The notes beneath the pieces were generated by a model, which was not told the origin of the DNA, ran no database searches, and saw nothing but the letters and a program-made list of their open reading frames with translations. A stretch of DNA of 64,000 nt from Capnocytophaga cynodegmi DSM 19736 (lineage in GTDB: Bacteria; Bacteroidota; Bacteroidia; Flavobacteriales; Flavobacteriaceae): the NCBI RefSeq assembly GCF_000379185.1, contig NZ_KB900715.1, positions 62,001 through 126,000 of the forward strand, given 5' to 3'. The position numbers were made by a program, and so were the translations under genes. This document shows, one piece after another, positions 29,698-38,677 of the stretch (position 1 is its first letter; every line of letters starts with the position of its first letter).

Positions 29698-31155
29698 ATG
29701 AATCCCAGAAAAATAGCAATATTCTTTATTGGTGTATTATTAGCACTTTTTGCAATTACTTTCATCAGTGGGCAGTACAAAACCTCGCAAGGCTCTGTGA
29801 AAGAAGGAATTGTATTAGGCAACACAATGATTAAATACCCAACATCTAATATTTTACTAAAAGACAACTCTCCCAAAAACTCAAAAGCGACTCAAATCAT
29901 TGAAGAGGTTACAAAAGCCAAAGAAGAGAGAAAAACCACTCCTTCGGTAAAAAAGGATTCAGTTGCAACGTCCTATGAGGAAGAAGATTCAAAGTTAGTA
30001 AGCAATACAGAAGGCAAGATTTACTATCCAGAGAATGCTACGGAGTTTATTTCACAATTAAAAGAAAAACTGCAACAACCTAATTGCCAGATTATTCATT
30101 ACGGAGATTCACAGATAGAAGGCGACCGCATTACGGTATATGTCCGCAATCGTTTTCAAGCTCTTTTTGGGGGTGGCGGACCTGGTTTTATTCCTATTAA
30201 AATTGCATATACTCAAAATAGTGTAAACATTCAGGCAAGCGCTAATTGGCTTCGGTTTGCGTCATTTGACCGATTTAAAAGAAAGAAAGTCCCACATCAA
30301 AAATATGGTCTTTATGCGACTCTTTCTCGTTTCTCGGACTATAATCCTGCTGATACCATTTCTGTTAAAAAAGCCTCTTTCACTATTAAACCTTCCTCAA
30401 CGGCTTATAATCGTTTGCGAAAGTTCACGAAATTTGGATTACATTACGGGAATTGCTCCTACCCTACCAAAATAATCGTTTATCAGAATGGCAAACTTCT
30501 CAAAGAAGATTTCTTAAAGACAGACGGAAAATATCACAACTTCAGATTGGATTTCGATGAAACTCCACAGGAAATCAAAGTGGAATTGGAAGGCGTTACA
30601 AGTCCCGACTTTTACGGCATCACACTCGATGAGGCAAAAGGTGTACGTATGGACAATGTAGCGATGCGAGGCGAAGCGGGAAGGATTTTCACAAGGCTTA
30701 ATCACGAGAATTTCCAACAAATGTCTGCCGAAAGAAAGCCTGACATCTTTATTTTTCAGTTCGGAGGAAATACTATTCCTTACATTGAGCAAGAAAAGCA
30801 AATTACCGATTACGTCCGTTCGCTAATACAGAACATCAAATGGGTAAAACGAAGCAACCCAAAGGCTTCCGTGATTGTTATCGGACCAGGAGATATGTCC
30901 ACTTCCGAAAACGGCAAGATGATTACCTATCCATTCCTTATTAAGCTCAATGAGGAGATGAAAAACCAATGTGTCAATAATAATATTGCCTTTTGGAGCA
31001 TTTACGAAGCAATGGGAGGAGAAAACTCAATGGTGGCTTGGGTAGAAAAAGGTATGGCAGCCTCTGACTATGTGCATTTAAAACCAAAAGGAACGCAAAT
31101 CATTTCGGAATTATTCTTCCAACACTTGCATAACGATATTTTGGCAATTAAATAG
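29698..31155 (+). CDS. SGNH-hydrolase-like protein of acyl-transfer system
   Basis: Protein of 485 residues with one N-terminal membrane anchor (IAIFFIGVLLALFAITFI) and an extracytoplasmic part. The SGNH/GDSL blocks are block I HYGDSQIEGD with the nucleophilic Ser, block III QFGGNTIPY, and block V SDYVHLKPKG with the Asp-His pair. A long beta-rich insert (about 190-330) separates blocks I and III, as in alginate- or peptidoglycan-type O-acetyltransferase partners. It ends 2 bp before the MBOAT gene. Together they should move acyl groups, likely acetyl, onto a periplasmic or surface polysaccharide. Confidence 0.88.
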   Translation: MNPRKIAIFFIGVLLALFAITFISGQYKTSQGSVKEGIVLGNTMIKYPTSNILLKDNSPKNSKATQIIEEVTKAKEERKTTPSVKKDSVATSYEEEDSKLVSNTEGKIYYPENATEFISQLKEKLQQPNCQIIHYGDSQIEGDRITVYVRNRFQALFGGGGPGFIPIKIAYTQNSVNIQASANWLRFASFDRFKRKKVPHQKYGLYATLSRFSDYNPADTISVKKASFTIKPSSTAYNRLRKFTKFGLHYGNCSYPTKIIVYQNGKLLKEDFLKTDGKYHNFRLDFDETPQEIKVELEGVTSPDFYGITLDEAKGVRMDNVAMRGEAGRIFTRLNHENFQQMSAERKPDIFIFQFGGNTIPYIEQEKQITDYVRSLIQNIKWVKRSNPKASVIVIGPGDMSTSENGKMITYPFLIKLNEEMKNQCVNNNIAFWSIYEAMGGENSMVAWVEKGMAASDYVHLKPKGTQIISELFFQHLHNDILAIK

Positions 31156-31157
31156 AT

Positions 31158-32816
31158 ATGGATTTTATTACAAACTTCTTTTCTTTTGATGAAAAAAGTC
31201 CTCTGAACTTTGTCCGAATTGATTTTTGGATATTCTTTGCCATTGTATATACTATCTTTTCCTTTATTTATCGAAGAATACGCCTTAGGAATCTTTTCCT
31301 ACTCTTTGCAAGTATTTATTTTTATTATAAGGCAAGTGGATTATTCGTTTTTCTACTTCTCTTTAGCACCATTACTGATTTCTATTTAGGTAATTTTATT
31401 TACCAACAAACACAGCAACAAAAGCGAAAGATTGCGGTAGTTGTCAGCGTTATTATTAATTTAAGTGTTTTAGCTTATTTTAAATACGCATACTTTTTTA
31501 CAGATACTTACAACGCTCTTTTTAATACAAATCATCAAGTTTTTAATTATCTGGCATATTGGGGAAATGGATTTAACTCGCAGGGATATTTCCGAGCGGA
31601 TACGATTATTCTCCCAGTAGGTATTTCATTTTACACATTCCAAACGATAAGTTACACAGTCGATATTTATAGAAGAAAAACAACTCCGCTTAAATCTATT
31701 CTTGATTTTGGATTTTACGTGAGCTTTTTTCCTCAATTAGTTGCCGGTCCGATAGTTCGTGCAGAGAATTTTGTTCCTCAAATCATCAGTAAAACTCAAG
31801 TCACAACCGATTCCTTTAATAAAGGAACGTTTATGATTCTGAAAGGACTCATAAAGAAGATGATTTTTGCCGATTTCATTGCAATGCACTTCTTAGACCA
31901 AGTGTTCGACAACCCTACAATGTTCTCCGGATTCTCCAACATTATGGCTTTGATTGGTTATTCTCTACAAATTTACGGAGACTTTTCGGGCTATACCGAT
32001 ATTGCTATTGGCTTGGCTTTGCTTATGGGCTTCCAACTGCCAATCAACTTTAATTCTCCTTACAAAGCTATTAACTGCGGTGATTTCTGGAAGCGTTGGC
32101 ACATTTCTCTTTCCACTTGGCTGAAGGATTATCTGTATATTCCTTTGGGAGGGAATAGAAATAGTTCCGTCGGGACGATTATCATCTCATTAATCTTCAT
32201 CATAGGAGTAACCGTTGCCATTAATGAAATTTACTTTACGCTTCTTGTTGGTCTCATACTGGTTGTTGTTTCGGGAATGATGTACATAAGCCGAAGCATT
32301 GAACGCCACGTTGTAACTAACATCAACATAATGCTAACGATGCTTATCGGAGGGCTTTGGCACGGAGCCTCTTGGAAATACGTCATCTGGGGAGGATTAA
32401 ACGGGATAGGAATTCTTGTTTACAAGTATTGGAGAAAGATAAGTCCTTATGAAAAATCCACGCACTGGATTGCTACTGCTTGGAAAATAACCTTTACGTT
32501 TGCTTTCATTACCTTTACAAGAATTTTCTTTCGTGGCAAAGATATGGAATCTATCTCCCAATGGTTCGACCAAGTGAATAACAATATGGGGTGGGATTCC
32601 GCTTGGCAAGTACTGACGCATTATCAAGATGTATTCTTCATTATGCTTATCGGATACATTACCCATTGGCTTCCTCAGAAGTGGAAAGACGCTGTAGAGC
32701 ATATCTTTTCAGAAAGCCACATTGCCGTAAAAGGTGCTATTGCTGTTGTTGTTGTTATCATTTGTTACCAAGCCTATTCAGCTGATTTACATCCTTTCAT
32801 CTACTTCCAATTTTAG
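31158..32816 (+). CDS. MBOAT-family O-acyltransferase
   Basis: Polytopic membrane protein of 552 residues of the AlgI/DltB/PatA group. It has about 11 hydrophobic segments, the GPIVRAENFVPQ loop, WKRWHISLSTWLKDYLYIPLGG and the catalytic His of LIGGLWHGASWKYVIWGG. MBOAT proteins carry acyl groups across the inner membrane for transfer by a periplasmic partner, here the SGNH protein directly upstream. The acceptor polymer is not known, and no polysaccharide cluster is adjacent. A strong terminator follows. Confidence 0.94.
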   Translation: MDFITNFFSFDEKSPLNFVRIDFWIFFAIVYTIFSFIYRRIRLRNLFLLFASIYFYYKASGLFVFLLLFSTITDFYLGNFIYQQTQQQKRKIAVVVSVIINLSVLAYFKYAYFFTDTYNALFNTNHQVFNYLAYWGNGFNSQGYFRADTIILPVGISFYTFQTISYTVDIYRRKTTPLKSILDFGFYVSFFPQLVAGPIVRAENFVPQIISKTQVTTDSFNKGTFMILKGLIKKMIFADFIAMHFLDQVFDNPTMFSGFSNIMALIGYSLQIYGDFSGYTDIAIGLALLMGFQLPINFNSPYKAINCGDFWKRWHISLSTWLKDYLYIPLGGNRNSSVGTIIISLIFIIGVTVAINEIYFTLLVGLILVVVSGMMYISRSIERHVVTNINIMLTMLIGGLWHGASWKYVIWGGLNGIGILVYKYWRKISPYEKSTHWIATAWKITFTFAFITFTRIFFRGKDMESISQWFDQVNNNMGWDSAWQVLTHYQDVFFIMLIGYITHWLPQKWKDAVEHIFSESHIAVKGAIAVVVVIICYQAYSADLHPFIYFQF

Positions 32817-32880
32817 ATTTTTATTCTGAAATACGCATTCATTTACAATTATTATCTTTTAAGATATTACAAAAAACAAA

Positions 32881-32919
32881 AAATCCAAGATTAAACTTTA
32901 TTCATAATCTTGGATTTTT
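32881..32919. terminator. bidirectional terminator
   Basis: AAATCCAAGATT and AATCTTGGATTTTT form a 12-bp stem between the MBOAT gene and the convergent coiled-coil gene. Confidence 0.88.
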
Positions 32920-32942
32920 AATGTTTCTACATTAACTATTTT

Positions 32943-33251
32943 TTATCTCTTATCTTCTATTCCATATTTACGCCACATTGATTGTTCGTAATCAATTTTT
33001 ATACGTTTTCTCATCTTTGAAGAACGTTCTTCCATCTGTTTTTGCTTTTGAGTAGCTTCTTCGGTTTTCTTTTTCAGTTCAGCTTTTAGGCTTTCTTGTT
33101 CACTATTGAGTTTTTCTACTTCATTTCGTAAGTTTTCTAACTCATCAATAGCTTCTTCTGTAATTCCTGCTGGTAGAGCATCTTTTGATTCTCTAAGTCC
33201 ATCGATTAACACTTTAACTTGTGCTATCTTTTCCGCATATGATTTTGGCAT
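32943..33251 (-). CDS. small coiled-coil protein linked to 21-bp array
   Basis: Protein of 102 residues, strongly helical and charged. It opens with MPKSYAEKIAQVKVLIDGLRE, has a central coiled coil (ELENLRNEVEKLNSEQESLKAELKKKTEE) and ends RIKIDYEQSMWRKYGIEDKR. The W-K/R-x-[FY]-G-I-x-D-K-R tail looks like a conserved signature of small Bacteroidota proteins I have seen, but I cannot name a family. No signal peptide, so cytoplasmic. A precise 21-bp array begins 75 bp upstream of the start. Function unknown. Confidence 0.75.
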   Translation of the reverse strand: MPKSYAEKIAQVKVLIDGLRESKDALPAGITEEAIDELENLRNEVEKLNSEQESLKAELKKKTEEATQKQKQMEERSSKMRKRIKIDYEQSMWRKYGIEDKR

Positions 33252-33326
33252 AATAACTAATTTTAATGATTAAACAATTAATTTATATTACTTTTTATAT
33301 TTTCAATATAATTTTATTTAAAAAAT

Positions 33327-33473
33327 ATCTTTCCCAAAGTATTTTTCATCTCTCCCAAGTCATTTTTTATATTTCCCATTCTTTAGGAAAGGTTTCCCAA
33401 GAGAAAATCCATCTTTCCCAAAGCATTTTTTATCTTTCCCAACACTTGGGAGAGCTTTCCCAAAGAATAAATC
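33327..33473. repeat. 21-bp periodic TTTCCCAA array
   Basis: CCC occurs at 33333, 33354, 33375, 33396, 33417, 33438 and 33459, seven units with an unbroken 21-bp period. Most units read ATCTTTCCCAAAG followed by about eight variable bases. Unit 6 is a palindrome (CCCAA..TTGGG, 33438-33450) and unit 3 has TTTCC...GGAAA (33372-33390). It fills the gap between two minus-strand genes, upstream of the coiled-coil gene. Confidence 0.92.
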
Positions 33474-33511
33474 ATCTCACTTTTATTCTATTCAAGATTA
33501 AAAATAAATTT

Positions 33512-34141
33512 TTATATCAATTCTTGATAATATTTTTCTAATTTTTTAATATCTTTGGCTCTTATTTCAGACCTGTTATCATTTTTATCATTATAAGTAA
33601 GCCATTTCATATACAAAGCATTGAATATTTTATATCCTTTCTCTGTTAAATCCTCATTTTTAAAATAGAATTTTAATATTCTATCATTTTTATCAATCCA
33701 GTTTATCTCTAATAATTCCTTCTCATAACAGAACTTAAGAAAGGTAATATGAAAGTTGTAAATTTTCTCAATCACATCAGGATAGTTTTTATAGCTATAA
33801 AAATAAGATGAAATATCTACAACAAATTCATCATTAAAATACATATCATCATACACAGCTAATACAATTTCTTTCAATTTTTGTGTATCTTCAAGGCTTT
33901 CTACCTCAACAAGATTGTAATATCCCCAACCAAACGGATTTACGGGAGTTACATCAGGCATTATTTTTTTAAATCTATTAAATGTAGAAGCATATATCAC
34001 ATAGAATTTCTCTTTGCAAACTACTCCTATACGTTTTCCATTTACTCTGGCAATATATTCCTCAAAGATAGGTTCTAAAGAAAAATTGATTATTTCTTTG
34101 CATTGCTTTTCTAAATATTTAGTAAACTTTTTAGTAGTCAT
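33512..34141 (-). CDS. hypothetical protein with TfoX-N-like part
   Basis: Protein of 209 residues without signal peptide. The N-terminal 115 residues (VNGKRIGVVCKEKFYVIYAS, then PVNPFGWGYYNLVEVESLEDTQKLKEIV) loosely resemble the TfoX N-terminal domain as seen in small Bacteroidota proteins. The C-terminal half (about 120-209) is helical, with a conserved-looking KWLTYNDKNDNRSEIRAKDIKKLEKYY end, and I do not recognise it. Function unknown. It ends just beyond the 21-bp array, and its 5' side carries the fhs terminator. Confidence 0.65.
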   Translation of the reverse strand: MTTKKFTKYLEKQCKEIINFSLEPIFEEYIARVNGKRIGVVCKEKFYVIYASTFNRFKKIMPDVTPVNPFGWGYYNLVEVESLEDTQKLKEIVLAVYDDMYFNDEFVVDISSYFYSYKNYPDVIEKIYNFHITFLKFCYEKELLEINWIDKNDRILKFYFKNEDLTEKGYKIFNALYMKWLTYNDKNDNRSEIRAKDIKKLEKYYQELI

Positions 34142-34214
34142 AGTATTCTGTTTTTTGTTATACCCAAAATGGTTTTTAGATTAGGATTACTCATTGCACA
34201 AATTTATAAAATAG

Positions 34215-34270
34215 AAAAAACATTCGCCAATCAATTAACTTATAATTAACTAATTAACGAATGTCTTTTT
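34215..34270 (-). terminator. fhs terminator
   Basis: On the minus strand AAAAAGACATTCG and CGAATGTTTTTT pair across an AT-rich loop of about 31 bases about 130 bp past the fhs stop. Confidence 0.6.
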
Positions 34271-34402
34271 GATATATCCTATAAAATAGATTACAAGAAT
34301 TAAAGTAGAAGTCAGCCTTTTCAGTACAAGAGGCATATTTCCAGTCCTCTAATCACTAACAACTAAATTCTAATCACTCTTACCTATTTCTTAATACTTC
34401 TT

Positions 34403-36079
34403 TTAAGAAAGCCCAGTGATTACGCCGTTGTCATCAATATCCATTCCTTCGGCTGCGGGAACACTCGGAAGACCTGGCATACGCATTGTATCTCCTAAAA
34501 TAGGAATGACAAAACCTGCTCCTGAAGCAAATTCGAACTCGCGTACAGTAACTTCAAAACCAGTAGGACGAGCTAATTTCTTATCATCATCACTCAACGA
34601 TTTTGGTGTTTTTACCATACAAACAGGCATCTTATCAAAGCCAAGTTTGTTGATGTTTTTCAGTTGAGTACGAGCTTTTGAAGTGTAGTTCACATTACTT
34701 GCTCCGTAAATTTCTTTGGCAATTGTTTCGATTTTCTCTTCAATGGAAATAGCGTGGTCGTACAAAGGTTTGAATTTACTTTCTCCGCTTTCGGCAATCT
34801 CTACCACTGCTTGGGCAAGTTCTTTGGTTCCTTCGCCACCTTGTGCAAATCCTTTAGAAACAATAGCTTTAACGCCTTTTTGCTGACATACTTCCTGAAT
34901 GTACTTGATTTCTTCTTCGCTATCATTCGGGAAATTATTAATCGCTACAACGGCTTTCAAGCCAAACTTCTGCACATTCTCGATGTGTTTTTCCAAGTTT
35001 CCGATACCTTTTTTTACTTTTTCGAGGCTTGGTGTATTGTATTCTTCCTTCAAAGCTCCTCCGTGATGACGCAATGCACGAACTGTAGCAACAATCACCG
35101 CAGCATTGGGAGCAATTCCCGCCGAAACGCATTTGATGTCCAAGAATTTTTCAGCTCCTAAATCGGCTCCGAAACCAGCTTCCGTAACGGTGTACTCACT
35201 GAGCGACATTCCCATCTTCGTTGCCAGAACTGTGTTCGTTCCTTGTGCGATACTGGCGAAAGGTCCTCCGTGTAAAATGGCAGGATTATTCTCCAAAGTT
35301 TGCACCAAATTAGGTTTGATAGCATCTTTTAGAAGCAAAGCCATCGCTCCCACAACGTTCAAATCACGTGCAAAAACAGCAGAACCATCGAATTTCTTTC
35401 CGACGTAAATGTTTCCGATACGGCCTTTCAAATCCGAAAAGTTTTCTGACAAGCAAAGGATTGCCATAATCTCGGAAGCGGGTGTAATATTGAATCCGTC
35501 CTCTCGGGGAATACCGTTAGCACTTCCGCCCAGCCCGATAACAATTTGGCGAAGAGCTCGGTCGTTCATATCCATCACACGTTTCCAAACAACAGTACGA
35601 GGGTCAATTCCGATGGAATGAGTTTTGCTTTGGATATTATTGTCGATAACTGCGGCAAGTAAATTATTGGCTTTTTCGATAGCAGAAAAATCCCCAGTGA
35701 AGTGCAAATTGATGTCCTCCATTGGTACCACTTGCGAGTACCCTCCACCAGCAGCTCCGCCCTTAATTCCAAAAACAGGCCCTAAGCTAGGCTCTCTCAA
35801 AACAGCCACAGCTTGTTTGCCGATTTTGTTAAGACCTTCGGTAAGCCCAATACTGACGGTCGTTTTACCCTCTCCAGCAGGTGTAGGTGTGATAGCAGTA
35901 ACTAAAATCAGTTTGTTTTTCTTGATTTTCTCCTTGTCGATGAGCGTGAGTGGCAATTTGGCTTTGTATTTACCATATTGCTCCAAATCGTCTTCGTTAA
36001 TGTTCAGTTTTTTAGCAATCTCTTTAATGTTTTGCATCTTCGCATTTTGTGCGATTTCTAAATCGGTTGGAAAACTCAT
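34403..36079 (-). CDS. fhs: formate-tetrahydrofolate ligase
   Basis: Enzyme of 558 residues that makes 10-formyl-tetrahydrofolate from formate, THF and ATP in one-carbon metabolism. It has the P-loop ITPTPAGEGKTTVSIGL, VLREPSLGPVFGIKGGAAGGGYSQ-type sequence (its parts LREPSLGPVFGIKGG and AAGGGYSQVVPMEDINLH), HLTGDFSAI-like HFTGDFSAIEKANNLLAA, and TGFEVTVREFEFASGAGF near the end. Length is normal. The first 16 codons and a few bases upstream recur, at about 87 percent identity, at the 5' end of the TlpA-like gene immediately upstream. Confidence 0.97.
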   Translation of the reverse strand: MSFPTDLEIAQNAKMQNIKEIAKKLNINEDDLEQYGKYKAKLPLTLIDKEKIKKNKLILVTAITPTPAGEGKTTVSIGLTEGLNKIGKQAVAVLREPSLGPVFGIKGGAAGGGYSQVVPMEDINLHFTGDFSAIEKANNLLAAVIDNNIQSKTHSIGIDPRTVVWKRVMDMNDRALRQIVIGLGGSANGIPREDGFNITPASEIMAILCLSENFSDLKGRIGNIYVGKKFDGSAVFARDLNVVGAMALLLKDAIKPNLVQTLENNPAILHGGPFASIAQGTNTVLATKMGMSLSEYTVTEAGFGADLGAEKFLDIKCVSAGIAPNAAVIVATVRALRHHGGALKEEYNTPSLEKVKKGIGNLEKHIENVQKFGLKAVVAINNFPNDSEEEIKYIQEVCQQKGVKAIVSKGFAQGGEGTKELAQAVVEIAESGESKFKPLYDHAISIEEKIETIAKEIYGASNVNYTSKARTQLKNINKLGFDKMPVCMVKTPKSLSDDDKKLARPTGFEVTVREFEFASGAGFVIPILGDTMRMPGLPSVPAAEGMDIDDNGVITGLS

Positions 36080-36135
36080 ATGTTTTATGTTTTTGTAAAT
36101 AATTATTAATAAATTGTTTATGACTAAAATTTCTA

Positions 36136-37506
36136 TTATAATGATTCTTCAATCAATTCTTTAATTTTAAGAGCTGATGGTTCAGGTGCACTCGGGGAAA
36201 TTACCTTTCCTTTTTTGTCAATCAATATAAAACGAGGAATTGAATTTATAAAATACGCATCATAGAAATCAGATTTACTTCCTCCCCACAATTGAATTCC
36301 CTTCAATTGATGTTTTTCTAAGGCTTGTTGCCAATGCTCTTTCTTTATGTCTTTTGAAATACTAACAAAAACCACTTCTTTACCTTTAAAGTCAGCCTCC
36401 AATTTCTTTAAGTATGGAATTTCTGAAATACAAGGTCCACACCACGAAGCCCATACGTCAATATAAACCAATTTTCCTCTAAAATCTTCGAGCGATACTT
36501 TTTCTCCTTTTTCATTTTCAAATGAAAACGATGGTGATTTACTTCCTTTTTTGACACTTTTTTCGGTATTTAGAAAAATGTATTCGCATTCTTTACGTAG
36601 CTTCTCACTTGCCGAATTCTTCATTATATAATTATAAATGAGCTCGTTATTAGGATTTCCGTGATCAATAAGGTCTGAAACAGCTTCTTGATAAGCAGCT
36701 TTTATGTTCTGCGAACGAACTTTTTCGGTCTTATCAATAAGTTGTTGAACTTGTTTGGTGTCATTAGGGTTGGTCAGCAAACTTAATAGCTTACTCATAA
36801 CCAATTTTCGGTATGTATTTACTTTTTCAAATTCATCAGCATTGTCGTAATCAATACTTTTTTCTTCTTCAAAGAAATCTGCTGGAACTTTGGTCTCTTT
36901 AAATGATTTTCGATGCATTTGATTAGCTCTGGGGTAGTGCACAAGCATTTGTACAAATGCATATTTACTCCACTTTTCTTCATTTTTACGGATAGGTTCG
37001 AAAGAATGTGATTTCCACTGTTTTTCCCAATTTGCAAACAGTTCTTTAAGTTTGTTTTTAAACACAACAGGTTTTTCTTTATAGATGTTCCCATCGTAGT
37101 GCGTATTAAAGAAATTTTCTTTGTCGATATAGAAATGCGATATAAAAGCATCATTCCCTGATATAATTTCCTTTACATTCTCGGTGGGTTCAGTCAAATC
37201 AAGAACGATATCAGAGTTTTCACGAAGTGCAACGTTAAAGCCTTTTGAAAATTTGACTTCGTACATTTCATATGTTTCGCTTTTAATATGAAGCGTATCA
37301 CGAAATTCAGCATTTTCATTAGGTTTGATAATTTTTCGTACTTTACCTCCATCTTCTACGAGTATCAAATTATAATTTTTACCGGCAGTTTTCCCCGAAA
37401 TGGTAGCAACTTTTGTTTGTGATTGAATATTTTGGACAATAAAGAAAGAGCAAATCAAAAAAGTATAAATTTTGAATCTTTTAAAATTTTTTATCTGCTG
37501 CTGCAT
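36136..37506 (-). CDS. TlpA-like thioredoxin-fold secreted protein
   Basis: Protein of 456 residues from the chosen start MQQQIKNFKRF. The signal peptide has a hydrophobic core (TFLICSFFIVQ) and likely cleavage near NIQSQ. Beta-rich and helical domains cover about 30-320, and a TlpA/ResA-type thioredoxin domain with WCGPC and INSIPRF ends the protein. The frame is open 14 codons further to 37548, but those residues (MSFPIDLEIVRNRK) copy the start of fhs, so they look like a duplicated remnant. Same architecture as the lipoprotein at 21495. It precedes fhs on the same strand by 56 bp. Confidence 0.9.
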   Translation of the reverse strand: MQQQIKNFKRFKIYTFLICSFFIVQNIQSQTKVATISGKTAGKNYNLILVEDGGKVRKIIKPNENAEFRDTLHIKSETYEMYEVKFSKGFNVALRENSDIVLDLTEPTENVKEIISGNDAFISHFYIDKENFFNTHYDGNIYKEKPVVFKNKLKELFANWEKQWKSHSFEPIRKNEEKWSKYAFVQMLVHYPRANQMHRKSFKETKVPADFFEEEKSIDYDNADEFEKVNTYRKLVMSKLLSLLTNPNDTKQVQQLIDKTEKVRSQNIKAAYQEAVSDLIDHGNPNNELIYNYIMKNSASEKLRKECEYIFLNTEKSVKKGSKSPSFSFENEKGEKVSLEDFRGKLVYIDVWASWCGPCISEIPYLKKLEADFKGKEVVFVSISKDIKKEHWQQALEKHQLKGIQLWGGSKSDFYDAYFINSIPRFILIDKKGKVISPSAPEPSALKIKELIEESL

Positions 37507-37554
37507 CTTCCGATTTCGTACGATTTCTAAATCAATTGGAAAACTCATATGTTT
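37507..37554 (-). repeat. duplicated copy of the fhs start region
   Basis: The bases from AAAACATATG through the first codons match those at 36038-36085. From the ATG, 41 of 47 bases are identical and 12 of 16 residues agree with no gap. It is directly fused, in frame, to the TlpA-like gene. Confidence 0.85.
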
Positions 37555-37646
37555 TAAGTGATTTTAAATTAAATAATCTTATAATTTGAGTTCCAAAGGT
37601 ACAGATATTTTTTTTAGGAAACAATCTAAAACACAAAATGTTTTTA

Positions 37647-38603
37647 CTATTTAAACTTTCCTATTTGGTTCAATTCTGACAAAGCTACATTGTATTCCTC
37701 TATGATTTCCTGAAATACTTCCGAAACTGGTTGTATCTTGTTAATCACAGAAGCAATCTGCCCAATTTCAAGTTCTCCCTCAACCAAATCACCTTCGAAC
37801 ATTCCCTTTTTGGTACGTCCTCTACCCAAAAGTGTTTTAAGATTCTCCGGAGAAGCCTCTCCTTTGTAATAAAGTTCTAAAACCTGTTCGTAAAATGGAT
37901 TTTTAAGCAAACGTACAGGAGCTAATTCTTTTAAAGTAAGCATCGTATCTCCTTCATTTGTCTCTAAAACACGTTTTTTGAAATTGATGTGAGAAGAAGC
38001 CTCCTCAGTTGCCACAAAACGACTCCCTATCTGCACACCTTCTGCTCCCAATGCCATTGCTGCAAGTACTCCTCTTCCTGTGGCAATTCCTCCTGCAGCA
38101 ATTAAAGGAATGCTAACATTTTGTTTTACAGAAGGGATTAATGCCATCGTTGTTGTTTCTTCTCTTCCATTATGCCCACCAGCTTCAAATCCTTCTGCTA
38201 CAATAGCATCTACTCCGGCATTTTGTGCTTTTAGGGCGAACTTGGAACTACTTACCACATGAGCAACTTTTATGTTTTCTTTTTGTAAAATAGATGTCCA
38301 GATATTAGGATTTCCTGCTGAAGTAAAAACGATTTTCACTCCTTCCTCAATAATAATTTCCATTAACTTATCAATATCTGGATACATAATGGGAATATTG
38401 ACCCCAAAAGGTTTATCAGTTGCTTTTCTGCATTTCTGAATATGTTCTCGAAGCACTTCAGAATACATTGACCCCGCTCCGAGCAATCCTAATCCTCCAG
38501 CATTACTAACTGCCGAAACTAATCGCCAACCACTTGCCCAGACCATTCCTCCTTGAATGATAGGATACTTTATACCAAAAAGTTCTGTTATTCTTGTTTT
38601 CAT
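37647..38603 (-). CDS. nitronate monooxygenase / FabK-like flavoprotein
   Basis: FMN-dependent TIM-barrel enzyme of 318 residues. Recognised blocks are YPIIQGGMVWAS at the start, AHVVSSSKFALKAQNAGVDAIVAEGFEAGGHNG with the family His, IPLIAAGGIATGRGVLAAMALGAEGVQIGSRF (phosphate-binding) and a C-terminal helical part. The family covers nitronate monooxygenases and the FabK enoyl-ACP reductase; EGFEAGGHNG and the length fit FabK well, so either activity is possible. No fatty-acid genes are adjacent. PurC lies upstream on the same strand with a strong terminator between them. Confidence 0.88.
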   Translation of the reverse strand: MKTRITELFGIKYPIIQGGMVWASGWRLVSAVSNAGGLGLLGAGSMYSEVLREHIQKCRKATDKPFGVNIPIMYPDIDKLMEIIIEEGVKIVFTSAGNPNIWTSILQKENIKVAHVVSSSKFALKAQNAGVDAIVAEGFEAGGHNGREETTTMALIPSVKQNVSIPLIAAGGIATGRGVLAAMALGAEGVQIGSRFVATEEASSHINFKKRVLETNEGDTMLTLKELAPVRLLKNPFYEQVLELYYKGEASPENLKTLLGRGRTKKGMFEGDLVEGELEIGQIASVINKIQPVSEVFQEIIEEYNVALSELNQIGKFK

Positions 38604-38619
38604 AATGATATGTAAAGAG

Positions 38620-38665
38620 AAAAACTCAAAACTAAAAGTTTTGTAACTTCTGGTTTTGAGTTTTT
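38620..38665 (-). terminator. purC terminator
   Basis: AAAAACTCAAAAC and GTTTTGAGTTTTT are perfect 13-bp arms just beyond the purC stop codon. Confidence 0.88.
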
Positions 38666-38677
38666 GTATTTTTAAAA

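Noticed and set aside
33266-33541. Plus-strand frame of 91 residues with heptad pattern LSQxxxx
   Set aside because: It is the direct product of the 21-bp period, starts 14 bp from the divergent gene, overlaps the next gene's 3' end and has no promoter box. Kept only as an alternative in the array finding.
35625-36098. 157-residue plus-strand frame opposite fhs
   Set aside because: Antisense shadow of highly conserved fhs codons.
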